A DNA stretch of 64,000 nt from Putridiphycobacter sp965230195 (GCA_965230195.1 OZ245997.1:62001-126000), one strand, 5' to 3'. Counted from the stretch's first letter, positions 35,314 to 48,065 are shown. Numbers and translations are program-made. Notes: a model not told the origin generated them from the letters alone.

Positions 35314-35635
35314 ATGTTCCTGAAGAGTCTTGCGATCGTCTTCGTCCTTTGCGTTCTCGCCAAGGTTATCTGCGATATGCACTGAACCGACCAACCGACC
35401 TGTGGAGCTTTCATCTACTGGAAAGTGCGTTCGTTCGTCGCTCGCCGGAGACGAAATATTCGGGCATCAGTGGATTCCTACGATTCAGCCTGCCCAAGAA
35501 GGTGTCGGTTGAAAACGACGAAGGCGTTCGTTTCGCCATTCGTGGATACTGTCGAAGGTGTTGGTAAGTAAACAAACAGCAAATAAATTTCGAAAATCTA
35601 TTGATGCGTTCATCAGATATTTAATTTTTGGATGA
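35314..35635 (+). pseudogene. Fourth patatin relic with internal deletion
   Basis: A signal-peptide-like start MFLKSLAIVFVLCVLAKVICD at 35314 is closed by TGA. It is followed by VELSSTGK next to GTGCGT, which copies the exon-1 end and donor of the intact patatins. Next comes KKVSVENDEGVRFAI, a decayed form of KTILAVDGGGLRAIF, and then directly KSIDAFIRYLIFG-stop, matching the patatin C-terminus ESIDAFVNDYIFA. About 1.1 kb with the nucleophile elbow and catalytic Asp is missing. It is therefore a dead copy outside the main array. Confidence 0.7.
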
Positions 35636-35639
35636 ATCT

Positions 35640-36078
35640 AGACGTCCACCAGGAATCGTTGACACGCTACAGGATTTACGGGGGGTCGGGTAGCATCACT
35701 TCGTTTTTGACTGTTTTACAGATCTTTGCATTTTCGATCGGAAGCGTAAAGTCACATAAAGACGTTGTTGCAAAACGTTGCTGGATATATTTCGCCAAGT
35801 CGCTTCGGCACGTCGCTTGGAGGAAAGGAGTAAGATTGTTTCCAAACCACAAGTGTCTCCTCTTCTGGTCCATAACCTCCTCATCATCATGGATATGCAT
35901 ACATGTGCCATTGCTATGTTGCTATACGTCTTCACTGATCCGTTTGATAACGTTATGATCCTCAACTATCGAAAGAAAACACTCTTGCTGGACCTTACAC
36001 ATCGCTTCGGTCGACACCAGCGTCGTCATCGACGCGTTGTTGTCCAGATTCAAGGTTGAGTATTTGGGTCCGAACTGA
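35640..36078 (+). pseudogene. Relic of a CxPPxGxW-family secreted gene
   Basis: The 3' part MDMHTCAIAMLLYVF.DPFDNVMILNYR, then after a frame change VVIDALLSRFKVEYLGPN-stop, matches the end of the intact gene at 55631-56260 (DPKTCSISMSLYSF...PFNDVMVLTLR...VVSRFEVEYLGPE-stop). A possible RRPPG start lies at 35641. The frameshift and missing signal peptide mark it as a pseudogene. Confidence 0.7.
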
Positions 36079-39000
36079 TTCAGATATGTCTGAATCGTTT
36101 TGGCTAAGTACAAATATAATCGGCAAATCTCGCGAAGTCGTTGAACGCTTGTTTGCACTGTATCTCTTGATGTTTTACTTACCTCTGCCCGAAACGACGA
36201 ATCTCGGGCACGTGCATACTATCCATCATCCTAATCTTGAGCTGTACGGTTGTTGGCTTTGTTTCATGTAAAGCTACTCTCGTCGCACATTTGACGAGCC
36301 GTCCGAGCACCGCAGCAGAACACGCCTAAAGCTCTACTCTTTAGTCTGCTTAAAGGAAGTGTCGCCAGCAAGGCAGTAAGTACGTAGACTGAAACCACAT
36401 TGGAGCAACCAAAATAATGACTACACTGCTGCAATGTATGGCATCACAAAGCTTCCCTTTTTTTGCTGACGGCGCAATTAACGCTTACATTAAATAGAGT
36501 AACCGTAAACAGATAGAGATGCCAGTGATTCGGACAATCATAGACAGATAACGTAAGGTCAGTTGAAGTCATATTCCAAGCTTCTCAATTTATCCCTGAT
36601 TTTACCATATTCCCAACGTTGGATGTCCTTGGCCCGTACGTTTTGCTTAGCCACACCGTCCATGCAAACAGTAGTACTCACTGCATCTTCCAGCGTTTTA
36701 AAGGCTTCCACTGTTGCTGTTTTGAGTCGTTAAAAATCTTTTGCTTGTTTTCACTGCTATCAAACTCCAAACTTCGTCAGAATCATGCCGATTCACAGAA
36801 AACAACTCTTATTTACCGATTATAGGTAATCTGCGTAATCTGAGCAGTTATGATGTACCATCAGTTCTTCGACAAAAGCCAAAAGATCAGGACTATTGCG
36901 CATTGTCCCTCCACTTTTGTTGTCTTTTTTCATTGCCGTGATACGTTAACGGACGAGGAACGGCTTGTAAGCTAAGGCTAATAACGAGGAACGGCTTGTA
37001 AGCTAAGGCTAATAACGAGGAACGGCTTGTAAGCTAATGGACGGACGTGGTACGAGAATTGTCTTTCTGTTAACGTAACGTCGGATAATCGATGAGGAAC
37101 GTCATAGATTTCTTTTTAGCAATCGACAATTTGTGAAATGACGTCCGTGAAACACAGAGCTTTTGATATGTGAAGCTTATGCTTGCAATACAGTCGAACT
37201 CCTCATTACTAATCCCCTTCAAAATTAACACCCTTCTAGAATTCACAGCGAGCAGAAGAGACCGACTTTGTCCAAATCTTGCAAAACTTATGCTTCTAGT
37301 TCCTACTAATCAGTTACATTCGTGTTCGTTTGCTAGTTTTCGAAGGGAGAGATACATCACTGTCAAGAGTGCCTTAAGAGTCTTCGTCTCAGGCCGTATG
37401 TTTCGAAGATTGATGCCGCATACAAACCGTAAGCATGGCACCACGCCAGCAACGGTTCAGTGGTGGAGCCCTGACGTAGGAAGATGAGGAGAGGCTTAGC
37501 TAGTAACAGTAATCGTTCGGGATTTTTACATGACTTTCGTTTGTTAACACGTCAGCCATGCAGAGGCTTGCTTAATGTTGCGACTGTCCATGGTCCGGGG
37601 TATTTTAGAGGAACTGTTCTGTTGTATTCGCACAATAGTTATGTAGTTATTTTTTCCAACGGAGTATCTCTGCGCTACTTCCCATCCGGCCCGGGATCGG
37701 CTGCTAGGCCGACGTTCACAGTCTCCTTTCGGGAGATGAAGTCTGCGAGATCGTCGTCTGAAGTATGCCGGCCACGAGAGCTCGGTCTTTCGGGTTTCGG
37801 CTCTTTGCATTCAAAAAGATCTTCACCGTTCTGGTCTTTTTATTGCCAAGCAGCGAGACTGTGTACCAGAACGATTAGTTTTGCAAATAACATCTCTCTT
37901 TCTATCGGTTTGAAAGAATCGAACGGAGCAACTCGATTCACTTCGCTTCCAGTTGAGTAGGACATTCTTTGGCGTGAATGCACTGATGAGACAAGAGGTT
38001 GTGGGTGTCCGCATAAGGAAATGTGACGATGGATATTACAAAGGTGTTGATACGCGCAATATCGAAGTTTTGAAAGCAGAATACGTTCTTTCTTACAGAA
38101 TGATGTTTCTTCGGATAGCCCCCCTTTTTATATGGGTTTTCAACATGACGTTATGATGGCGTCATGCTTCATGTAACGACGTGACCTTCCCCTTCGGTTC
38201 TTTCTCCTTCCTTGACTTCATTATAGTGACAGTGTGTTGAACTAAAGGCTCAATTAGCTAAAATCTGGACGAATGGAAGATCAAGCAGCTACTCAGTGAA
38301 ACTTGTGACAAAGCCATTAAAGCTCCTCCGGTTGTCAAGAAGTTTGTGAAGTTTTACTCAAGGTTCTGACCAAGGCAACGAATTTCGTTTGAAGATACGG
38401 AAGATTTCCTATAGCCTGAGGCAGCAAGCACTAAGAGTTTAACTGTCCGATTGACTGTTAGGTGACTCGTGGTTTATCTGAGCTATATCTTGGTTCTCTC
38501 CTCACTTTATCTCTTTTCGAATAGTGCATTTAACGCACTTGGTTTCTGCGAACTTTCGTTCTCCTTTTCGCGAATAGCATTCGAGATACAGTTCGACTGT
38601 CATCTTCACAACAATTCAGTAAAGTGACAGTTTGGCGAATTACTTCGAAGGTCTAAAATCGACAAAAGCTAAAAGCACCGTTCCAACATAGTAAAACATG
38701 CCAAGTCTAATCACACTCTCTAGACCAGTCTTATTCGTCAATTTGTTGATTCTTAGACCCTTTGTCTTCTTGATCGAGACATCTCGCGTTTTTGCTCTTT
38801 AAATTTCATTCTGCGTGTGTTGCTTCTGATGAGTAGCACCATTTTCTTATGCACGAAAGCGGTCTGAATAACTCACGTTCACGTGTTTCTCGGTCGACAA
38901 AGACCCGTTGAAATTATGCATCATACGAGAACACATATCTCCAACGACCCCGCTCGGCTCTTGCGTCCCTCTCTCATCGAATTCTCGTTCACCGACAGTC

Positions 39001-39704
39001 CTTAAAGAAGTCGATCGGACTCTTTCGCACTGCGCATATGCTGTCGCTTTGCCCGCGGCGGTTTTTTGTCCTACTTCGTTACATGTTCGAAGACGCTCGC
39101 CGCCTGCACGAAACCTTGGTTAAAGTACTCTACGATACGACAAGCGCTGGCCTATGCGTTTTTCCGTGAAAGATCCGTAACGTATCGCTCGATTTCAGAA
39201 AACGCGTCTTCTCTCTAACTTCCAAGCAGACAGACGCCTGCGACAACGGAACCGATTTTGTTTTGCGTTTTGCGACAGATCCACAGGTGAGCGATGTCGC
39301 GACTTCTCTTGTCTCTTTCGGCTCCACCCATCTCTCCACGCGTTCCATTCTGGCGTACACGTTGATTGTTTTGTCGCGTTTGCTGACGTTTGCTTTCATC
39401 AGAGCCGGTCAACGAAGTTAACAACTTCCTCGGCGCAACGCGGTAGTCGATGAGATCGGTGCGGCAGTATCGTATCAACGATGTCTCGGACTTGAATCCG
39501 ACAACGCGTCGGGCTTCGACGGAGATACAGTAACACCAACCGCCGTGCCGCGTTTCCAAGAAATTTCGCACAGAAAATACACTGATGTAACCCGAGACAT
39601 CAGTTTTTAAGCGCGTCAGGTATTGAAGTCGCGCATCGATTCTTTCTGTGTCATCTGTCTTCCACCTGCCACTCCACCCGCTCTCTCCATCAGACACCAC
39701 AGAA
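36079..39704. other. Long gene-poor stretch
   Basis: About 3.6 kb in which I see no supportable gene. It holds the 31-bp tandem repeat at 36953-37037 and a dispersed repeat near 37525-37565. A 161-codon open frame on the minus strand (39215-39700) has no family features and runs up to the next gene's start; I do not call it. Confidence 0.4.
36953..37037. repeat. 31-bp tandem repeat, 2.7 copies
   Basis: Units starting at 36953, 36984 and 37015 are identical copies of ACGAGGAACGGCTTGTAAGC plus TAAGGCTAATA; the third is cut after AAGCTAA. Perfect identity implies recent expansion. Confidence 0.9.
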
Positions 39705-40376
39705 TGGCCACCAAGATGTCGCTTCCGACAAGTAAGAAGACATACAACCTCGACCTGCAGACGAGCACATCTCGCTGACCCATAACCCCGTACAGTGAAC
39801 CATTGACGGTCTTGTCTTCAGGTCTCGTATGGGCACTCCTGTTCTGCCTTATCGTAGTAGATGCTTCTGCTGCAAACCGACGACCGAAGAGGCGGAACTG
39901 CCGTATGCCTCCGACGGGCCTCTGGGGTATTGAGCTTTATGAACCTCCATCAAACCCAACGGTTCTGGTCTACGGGTATCTTCTGCTGACGTCCAGCTTC
40001 AAAAACACGTACTCCGGTGAAAAGCGCGCGGCTTCGTTGACGACTCTTCACATCTCGTGACATTTCAGGAATGGCTGTGGTCTTCCCGATGGACGGTTCC
40101 TGGTCATTGAGGATGAATCTTGTGGGTATGTTCGAAACGGACAGTTGTTTTCTCTACGGTGTCCTGGTGTCGCACGAGCTTGGTGTGGTTGACGATTTTC
40201 GATGGATTTACGACGGTAACACGATGGAGGGTATATTTGTGGCGTCGGTCGAAGGCGAATCGGTCTACAACGACTACGCCAAACACTCTCTCACGTTTTT
40301 AGAGTCGACCGATGCCACGGACCTGGACGAGGCCTTGGACACTTTTCTTGACCAAGATCCAAGGCGTAAACCCTGA
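39705..40376 (+). CDS. Small secreted protein, CxPPxGxW family, member 2
   Basis: Exons 39705-39732, 39822-40016 and 40069-40376 give 176 residues. The first intron (89 nt, GTAAGA, phase 1) splits the signal peptide: MATKMSLPT joins SLVWALLFCLIVVDASA. The mature part opens with a basic run, then CRMPPTGLW, a GYLLL strand, SCFLYGVLV and YDGNTMEGIFVA, matching member 1 (22223-22756) in order. The second intron (52 nt, phase 1) lies after TYSG, the same place as the hidden intron of member 1. The C-terminus is acidic then basic. Function unknown. Confidence 0.8.
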
Positions 40377-41755
40377 GAAGCGAACGTCTTGTGATTTGAC
40401 GTACTGTACGAATGACTTCAAGTTTTTTGAACAGATATGAGTTTGTCTACACTGACGGCTATTGTCGCTCTGATATCGACCGGCGTCAATAGCCGTATGA
40501 ACAAACGACAGCCACCGATGACGTGACAAGGACGGGTTTTGACGTTTGGTAACCTGACTGGGTAACGGACGTCCTCTTCTAAGCAATCCCCTCCTCTGCC
40601 AACACATCATCTCTCAATCGTTCAAAATGATTGACGAGAGTTTTCCTGTCTCTCCTTACTATTCGCATCCTCTTTCTCTGACGAACCGTTGAGGTGTCTC
40701 CCGACATTCGGTTTCGAAATCATACACAGTGGAGTGAGCTCTCGGCGACACGTGGGATGCTCATTGTCATAGTAGCTGCCATGAACGATTCTTTTCGTTT
40801 TTGCCAAAACTGAGAGAAAGGCAATAAACATAAGAAACACAGACTGGTGGGGTAACAAGATGACAACGATGAGACGACGATCGCACGCTGCCGCTCTGCA
40901 CTATTGAAGGCGGCGGTGTATCGTACGTACATGGAAGAGACCGTGTTTGCTTGTGCCTGTATTTGTGGACAGACATTGTTATTGAGCATTGGGTTTGTGA
41001 ATCGTCGTCGCCTCTCAGCGACGCTGAGCGCGAGAGAACGCACGGGGGGTCGCTTGTGTCGAGGCCGCGCGGGATATGACGCTTTGTTGAGCCAGCAGCC
41101 AGCGGTTCCCATTTAGCCGCGTTCCCGCGAGTACGACCTGTCTGTGTGTCACCGAGGCTAATTGGGAGGACGCTGTCCATCAACGACCTCATTGCTTTTG
41201 TAGTGCCGGAGGACGCTCGAACGCAGCTGGAAAAGTGATGTGACGTATGAGACGCGGCGTATTTGAGGGTTCTGTTAAAGCAGTCCATACGCGCGTGCTC
41301 AGAAAGAGGTGCAGAAACATCATGTCTCTGAGTGTCCCATCGACATCCAAAGTGGAATGATTTACCCCCCATCAGCAGAAGAGAACGCCAAATGCGTTTC
41401 TCTGACTACCAAAGATAGACAGACATAGATGTATGTTATTAGTACGAATGTCAAATGATCATCTCCTATAGCTGAGAACAAGATGTGTGTGCAGCAGCCA
41501 GACAGGAGGATTCATATAACAGTGCCTTTGATCGGAAGATCGCGAAAGGCCCTACGACTGCGTCAAACCAAATGAGCATAGTTTAGAAAGAAAGCGAAAA
41601 AAGCACTGCGAGGATATGAAAGCGAGGATCGCATCTGTTGCCCTGAGTGCGGCGTGTAAGAATCTTAAGTCCATCAAATCCAGCTTTGTGTGTGCATTAT
41701 GACGATGCGTCTATTATTTGCATAATAGCAGCGAGGAGAGGCCCAGCAAAGATGT
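40377..41755. other. Intergenic between two secreted genes
   Basis: No gene supported. Open frames on both strands around 40720-41370 lack family features, and their codon texture does not favour either strand. Confidence 0.35.
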
Positions 41756-42326
41756 CTACTCGATGAAGGTGACTTCTTGAACGCCAGTTGCCGGGAAGAA
41801 AAGATTATAATTGAGCACGCCTAGATACGGACCCTCCATATATCTTCCTCCGTAGGAGGTCCATGAGAAAGGACTGCTCGCATTGAGATCCCTGGCATAG
41901 ATGGTGCCCGACAATACACATGTTTGGACATCGAATTGCGCCACCAAGACGATCGGGAAGTTCGGTATCTGCACTGGGGCCACTTGGTTGGCAATTCCCG
42001 TCGCTGTCACCATAACCCATATCCTTAGCTGCCTGACAGCAGCGATGCGCACTTACCGTTATAAATGTTTGCGGCGACATTTTGAAGCATGAGGTCCGCG
42101 TTGACATGGAGCTCGAGCATTCCGTTCTTGTCTGGAAAACTCTGCGCTATGCGCCATGTGCCCTCGAGTGGAGGTCTGCAGATGCACCAGAAGCAGCCTC
42201 TTGCGTGAACCGCCGTGCTGTATGCGGATAGGACAACCGCAACGAAGAAAACTGAAAGCACAGTGCTCCGTGTCACAACGAGCAGCAACGCAGCTTCGAA
42301 ATGGCCGAACCTTTGCAAATCGACAT
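41756..42326 (-). CDS. Small secreted protein, CxPPxGxW family, member 3
   Basis: Exons 42326-42311, 42251-42057 and 42003-41756 (introns 59 and 53 nt, both phase 1; the second ends ATGGTGACAG) give 152 residues. Splicing the 16-base first exon yields a clean signal peptide MSICKVFFVAVVLSAYSTAVHA. Then come GCFWCICRPPLEGTW, an ELHVNADLML strand, NIYN at the second intron, QTCVLSGTI and YMEGPYLG before a Phe/Thr-rich end. It is closest to member 4 at 55631-56260 (EELPQGRWRAVSF, NIYTG, KTCSISMSL, LSGPFMGS). No known function. Confidence 0.78.
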
Positions 42327-44283
42327 GGCTGTTCAGAGAGCTGCTGAGGATGAAAGGCTTCTGCGAGAATCAAACGCGTAGAAATATGCAAACGCTCCGA
42401 CGGACGCTTCGGCAAAGGCAGAATCTGGTGCGAAAGACAGGTGTCTGTCGCGGTATGTTTGTCAGTTGACGCCGCTACTCTTCAGGTGAAAATGACACGA
42501 GGTGCCGCGGTTTGCGCAAAGAATTGCACGGACTCTTCCAAACGTGAATGAATAAAGGCGACAACTTAGACGCAACTTTTCTTGTCTTTTATAGGGACCC
42601 GTTGTCAAATGAAAGGTCAGGATTGCTCAAGTCACATCAAGGGAAAGAACGGCGCTGAGTCAAACACGGTGATGGTTGAAAAGCCAAGCGCCAGCACACG
42701 GCTTGTAGGCAAACCGTAGAGACCCATGAATTCTCGGTCACAACCCAGACCTCCTTGCCAAGAACATGGCCATCGCCAAACGCAGTTTTGGTGGAGTTTG
42801 CGATTTCCTGAGATCCCTTGGAATGTCCGTGGGAGTCGGTTAGCCTCTTGAATGAAGGCATCAAGTCGTGTCTGAGACGACAGCTGCTCCATAAGCCACA
42901 CGGCTTGAACAGGACGCTCCTCTCAGTTGTTGTTCTTCGCTCCTCCTTCAGTTACATGACCACGTCCATCCTGTGCGCGCTCTAGACGAGGCTTCCTATC
43001 CAAGATCACATCTTAGAGCCGAAGGTAGGGCGATCCATCTCGGTTAACGGATCTGAGAAGCGAAAGACGGAGGGTGCGAGAGTCTACATGCTTTGAAGGA
43101 TGAGGCGTCTTATCCATCCGCACCGATGAAAGCCGTTATCCGTCACCGCGTCTCTGTCGGAGTGGTTGGCATCTGCTAACCGACGAAACCCTAAACAGAT
43201 ACAACGATGAATGTTTTCCAGTTGTTGTGACCATTCGGCGTCTGCACATCGTCAAGGTGCTGTGATTCCATCACGATGAATAAAAACCGAGGTTGCAGCA
43301 CTTGTTAAAAAGAGGCGTTATCGACAAGATCTAGCGTCTTTTATATCAACAGGTATCCATCAGTGTATCCATCAGTCAAATCATTCGCTCCTCGGCTTGA
43401 CAGTACAGAGCATTAGTGAGCTGGATAGGCATCGGCTGTCCCTTCTCTGTCAATGTCTCTCGGAAAGGGAGCCAGTCCATAGAGGGCGATTTCTTATCCG
43501 CGTCTTATCCATCGGCGCATCGAGACTCTTTCAAATTTTTCCATTTGGTTACAACTTCTGGCACTTTAGCCATGCGAATGTGCTTTCTTCCATCCGCACG
43601 GCTCAAGCATTCATGGGCTCAAAGTACGGTCGTCGACAAAATGTCACGAGCCATGAGATCGACTCGGAGATGACGTTTGGAATACCTCATCATCCTTGAC
43701 ACAGCAACAACAATAACAACACACGTATTACTAAAGTCTTATTCTGTAAAGACAGAATTCGATTCTTCCGTCACCGCAGCCATTCCGTTCAGAATTGTAT
43801 GAAGATGCTGATCATCCAGCCTATGTGATGACCCAACAGAATCCCCAAGAGAGATCGATCCTGGTCTTATCAGATCGATAGTAACAGAGCGAAAGAATAA
43901 GAGTGTCTAGGAAAGTTCATCTTCTACAGCAAGGGTTATATTGTCGCGTGTGTGCATGCCGTCCATGTCTATTTTCTTCTCGAAAGATCGATTCCCACTC
44001 ACACACGAGCTCATCGAAACAAAAGTAGCAGGTGTGGTATTTTTTAGGATGGATGGAACTGAGGAACGACGATCTGGTCAACGAAATCAAGACCGATCGC
44101 TATTGGCAGCATATCTTGACAATTCACGAAGAATTCTTACATATCTCTTCGTAGAATGCCCCCCATAAAAAGCCGGAGACAGCTGTGAATGTACAACAGA
44201 TATGGCAGATTTATAAGAAGCCGTTGTCTTCTGTTTCTCTTTGAAAATCGAGAGAAAGAGAGAGATGTCTGTTGTCAGAGAGT
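42327..44283. other. Intergenic
   Basis: About 2 kb without a supportable gene or repeat. It includes two neighbouring GTATCCATCAGT copies at about 43353-43376. Confidence 0.35.
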
Positions 44284-46201
44284 TTAGCTGGTGGCGAATT
44301 GCGGTTGCACGGCATAGGATGGATCCCAGGCAGCAAATGCCGTCTGCGTCCAGTTCTTTGCGAGAAATCCCAACTGCAAGAAGGTTCTGAGAGCGAAGAA
44401 GACGACAGCTGACGTCCAAACGCCACAGAGACCCAGTTGGAAGGTTTGGGTCGCCCAGAGAGAGAACATGGTCATGGCCGTGGAGCCAGCAACGACCTTT
44501 GCGAAATGCTCCATCTGATCCATGCCGATACTGATACCCTCCAAGGTCACGCAGACTGGATAGACGACGATACCCAACATGGCCTGAGGAATAACCGTTT
44601 GGAAAGCGGCGATCACGGCACGATCGGACGAGAAGAATTGAGGGAAGAACTGCAGAGCACATCCTTGAATGGCCGCCAGAACCATTCCTGCATACGTTGC
44701 CAGCTTGACGAGTGTCCATGAGATCTCACGAATCTTGCGCTTGTCGTTTCGATCTCGGGCAATCAAGGACTGTGCTGTGAGGGATCCGGCATCGGCAATG
44801 GTCGCCAAGAGCCAAAAGATCTGGAGTGTGACTTGGTGTGCCGCGAGGGTCAGTGTTCCGGCGACAGTGGCGACGGTTGTCATTCCAGTATAGGTTGCCA
44901 TCAGGACGAGGCAACGGGGTACCAAGACACGTGCCATATCGACAATGGATTTCACGGTCGAGCCATCTGGAAGGCCTCTCCATTTGAGCTTCGCCACTTC
45001 GCCGTGATCTCCTCCGCGACGTAAATAAAAAAAGAAGAACAAGGCACCTGCGATTTGCGAGGCGGTGGTGGCCGCTGCTGCACCGACGGTGCCCAGACCC
45101 GCAAAGATAATCAAGGCGATGTCGCCCATCAAATTGATGACACCGGCGAGCAACATCACCTTCATGGGTGTCCACATGTCTTGCTGACCGAGACAAGCAC
45201 CTAGAAAACAAATCATATACGACATCTAGGCTGGCGGCGGCGGCGGCGGCGCGATCCACCTTGTGATGTTGCCATGAAAATACAGGCTGGCAAGGAGAGG
45301 GCTCGAATGTAGAGGTACTGTAGGGCAGGCTTCATGACAATCGATGCTGTACCCATGGCACGGAGGATGACTGGACCGCAGACGATGAGACCACACATGA
45401 CGGAGATGCCAATGACTGTGCCAATCACTAAAGAATGACTGAGAACAGTTTCATTGTCTTCTCGACGTCGGGTCTTCTCCTCTGTGCTCAGTCCAGGCAC
45501 CTTGATGGAGTTACGTGCCATACGATTGGCCGTGCTCGCCGCCATGACACTGAAGATCCCCGCGATCATGTTGAAAATGGCGGTGTTGGGACCCAAGGCG
45601 GCCAAATCGATGGCAGAGATTTGTCCCACACAGCCCGTGTCCACGAGTGACATCAACGGATCTGCCATCAGCGCTGCCATTGCTGGGATGGTAATGGTCA
45701 ATACCTGCCGATCGTCACGTCAACGACCAAAATAGAAGGCGAGGTTATGAAGAGCACCTCGGCGAGAATGCGTCGACGTTGACGGCCGGCGTCCATCGAC
45801 GGCTTCTGTCTAACAAGATTGAAACTTGGCGAATCGGGAACGACTTCGGCGAGGCGAAGCGCTGGCGCTGTCGGAATGCTGTCGGTATTGCCGACTTCTC
45901 CCTTTTCGACATAGACCGTCTGACCGAAGGACTCATCGAACAACGTGTCTGCGCCCGCGACAGCACGATCGCTTTCGGTGTCCACCTCTACCGACGGCAA
46001 AAACGCGTTTTCCGCTTCAGGGCGAACGCCTCCTTGCGATGGAGTGCTGGCGCGCATGGACATGCTGCGTCTTGTGTCTCGTTGAGGGCGCGATATCTTC
46101 GCCGTACGGAAGGGCGCGACGAAGACACGTCCGCACAGAAGATGCGGCATGATAGCTTTTGAGCAATGGCCTGGACGTGTGTACGCGGTCAACGGCACCA
46201 T
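44284..46201 (-). CDS. MATE transporter 2, plastid EDS5/DTX46-like
   Basis: Exons 46201-45758, 45704-45260 and 45200-44284 encode 601 residues from the ATG at 46201; a second in-frame ATG at 46150 starts MPHLLCGRVFVAPFR and may be the true presequence start. Intron positions and phases (after LAE, phase 0; within SQ-G, phase 1) equal those of MATE 1, and exon 3 has the same length (917 nt), so the two genes are duplicates. The core repeats ADPLMSLVDTGCVGQ, LAALGPNTA, GACLGQQDMWTPMKV and TLAAHQVTLQ. Intron 2 (45201-45259) contains a GGC/GCC run. Cargo unknown. Confidence 0.88.
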
Positions 46202-46426
46202 GGCTCCGTAGACGGACACTTGTTCTCGGACGCGAAAAGAAATGACAAAACGCGTGTGGTCCCGCCGTCTCGTTCGTTTTTAGCGAAACGTCGCCGCACA
46301 GGTGAGGAAAGGTTTCTAGGCGATAACAACGATAGAAACAAGCAGTGAACTCGATTTGAACGATGGGTATGCGTTTGCGAGAAATGCACATGATAAGTTT
46401 GTTTGTTCATCATGGAGAACGACGGT

Positions 46427-48065
46427 TCATCTCAACCAGCAAGGCGTCTGACAACTGGCGGTAAATCGACGCAGACATGGCATCTTTGTTCGAAGTCGAG
46501 AGAAGACGAGATCGGCTATCTCGTCAGAATACGTCTCAAGGTATTGCAAACGGGGCAACGTGCCGTCATGGATATACTCAGTGGGAGGGCGTGTTTCGGA
46601 CGGTACGAGGAAGGTGAGGCGGCGGAGACGGGACAGGAGATTGACTTGAGTATACTGAAGTGACTTCCCCTCTTCGGACGTGCGGATACTCAGAGCCGTT
46701 AACTGAGGCAAGGCAGCGATCGATGGCAGCAGCTCGTCATCCATGACAACTTCGCGCATGCCGAGACGTTGGAGCTTTGAAAAGTGGGCGAAGATGCCTG
46801 GGGGTAAATGGAGTCCACTGGCACAGCAGAGCGACAGAATTCTGAGGTTTGTATGCACCCGGAAGCTTCGAGGGACTTTGACGCCCCACGCAACGTGAAT
46901 TTCCAGATGCTCCAAACGTGTCAGTGCGCTAAGGGAGGAGTGCATCAGCACCTCCGTGGTGCAGAGTCGTGTCAGCTGCTTCATGTTGCTGAGCTCGGAC
47001 GCAAGGGGGGAGGTTTCGAGGACATCGGGTGTCCCAGCGTACGGTAACATATTGAGGGAATCCAGCTGTGTCAACGCAAGCACTGCTCGCAGAGAGGCAG
47101 CAACAGTGTGTCGCAGTTCGATGAGCTTCAGTTCTCTAAGCTGCGTCAAATCCATTAGAACCGCATAGAGATTTGTATCTTCCGCCGGAGGGTACGCGAT
47201 TTCCAAGGCCGTCAGATGAACAAAGTTCTTCAGTAGAGACATGTCCCGCATGGGCGACGCTTTTATCCCAAGTCCGCGAACGCTCAGAGATACAAGCGTG
47301 CTGGCATACGGCATGAAGACCTGCAACAGATCGCCACTGGATGTCGACTGTGTTAAAAGGACGCACTTTGAGGAAGCTGTTATCGCCAGACTGCTCAATG
47401 AGATCTTTGAACAGCGATAGAGACAGATGTGTCAGTGCTGTCAGTGATGGACAGATGAGTGCGCCACTGTGCGTCGTCGGCCGATAAGAAGAGCAATCGA
47501 GCGACTGGATTTTTTTGAGCTCCCTGAGGGGCGGTGCCTGAAAGGATGGGTTACTCCAATGATTCACGGCGAGTCGGGTCAGCTGGGTCAACTGCCGAAT
47601 GCCTTCATAAAACCGATAGGCCTCCCCTTCTTGCAGTTCCAAACGTATTATTAGTGACTGCAGTTGAAGCATGTTCTGAAAACAACTCTCAAAACCGTCG
47701 CCGAGATAAAAAGACCCTCGGACTAAGATTTCGAGATGCCTGAGCTGTTTTAAGAGAGCGCAATGACGGAAGAACACGGCGTCGACAGGAATGTAATTCC
47801 TGTAGTTGAAGAACACAATGTCGGGAGTCTTGAATGCGACGGCGTTGGGGAAAGTTTTCACCAAGAACGGCGTGTGTTTTCCATTGGACAGTTTCAGTCG
47901 GACCGGCATCTTCTTGACGGTGTCGTTCCATAATCGACAGACCAAACGGCATTCGTGGAGTCCGTCTTCGATCAGATGCACGAACACACGCCGCAAAAAT
48001 GCTTCAGACGCGAAGAGGACTGCCATGGATGCGTCCATCGAAGGACGCGCGGTAGATCCTTCCAT
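46427..48065 (-). CDS. F-box-like leucine-rich-repeat protein
   Basis: Two exons, 48065-47367 and 47320-46427, joined across a 46-nt phase-0 intron (GTGCGT...TTGCAG), give 530 residues. An F-box-like helix set (FLRRVFVHLI, ECRLVCRLWNDTV) occupies about residues 20-55. The rest is a series of irregular leucine-rich repeats such as LTQLTRLAVNHW, LTALTHLSLSLF, LTQLRELKLIEL, LTRLEHLEIHVAW and LPQLTALSIRTS. Such proteins usually recruit substrates to SCF ubiquitin ligases; the target cannot be inferred. Repeat spacing varies, so a plain LRR protein is the alternative. Confidence 0.8.

Noticed and set aside
39215..39700. 161-codon minus-strand open frame
   Set aside because: No signal peptide, domain or intron structure, and it abuts the start of a well-supported plus-strand gene.
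40720..41372. Overlapping open frames on both strands near 41 kb
   Set aside because: Neither shows a family motif, signal peptide or plausible splice partners.
45201..45259. GGC/GCC repeat in MATE 2 as a coding Ala/Arg tract
   Set aside because: It falls inside an intron whose borders match the intron of MATE 1 exactly; reading through it would break the SQGACLG segment.
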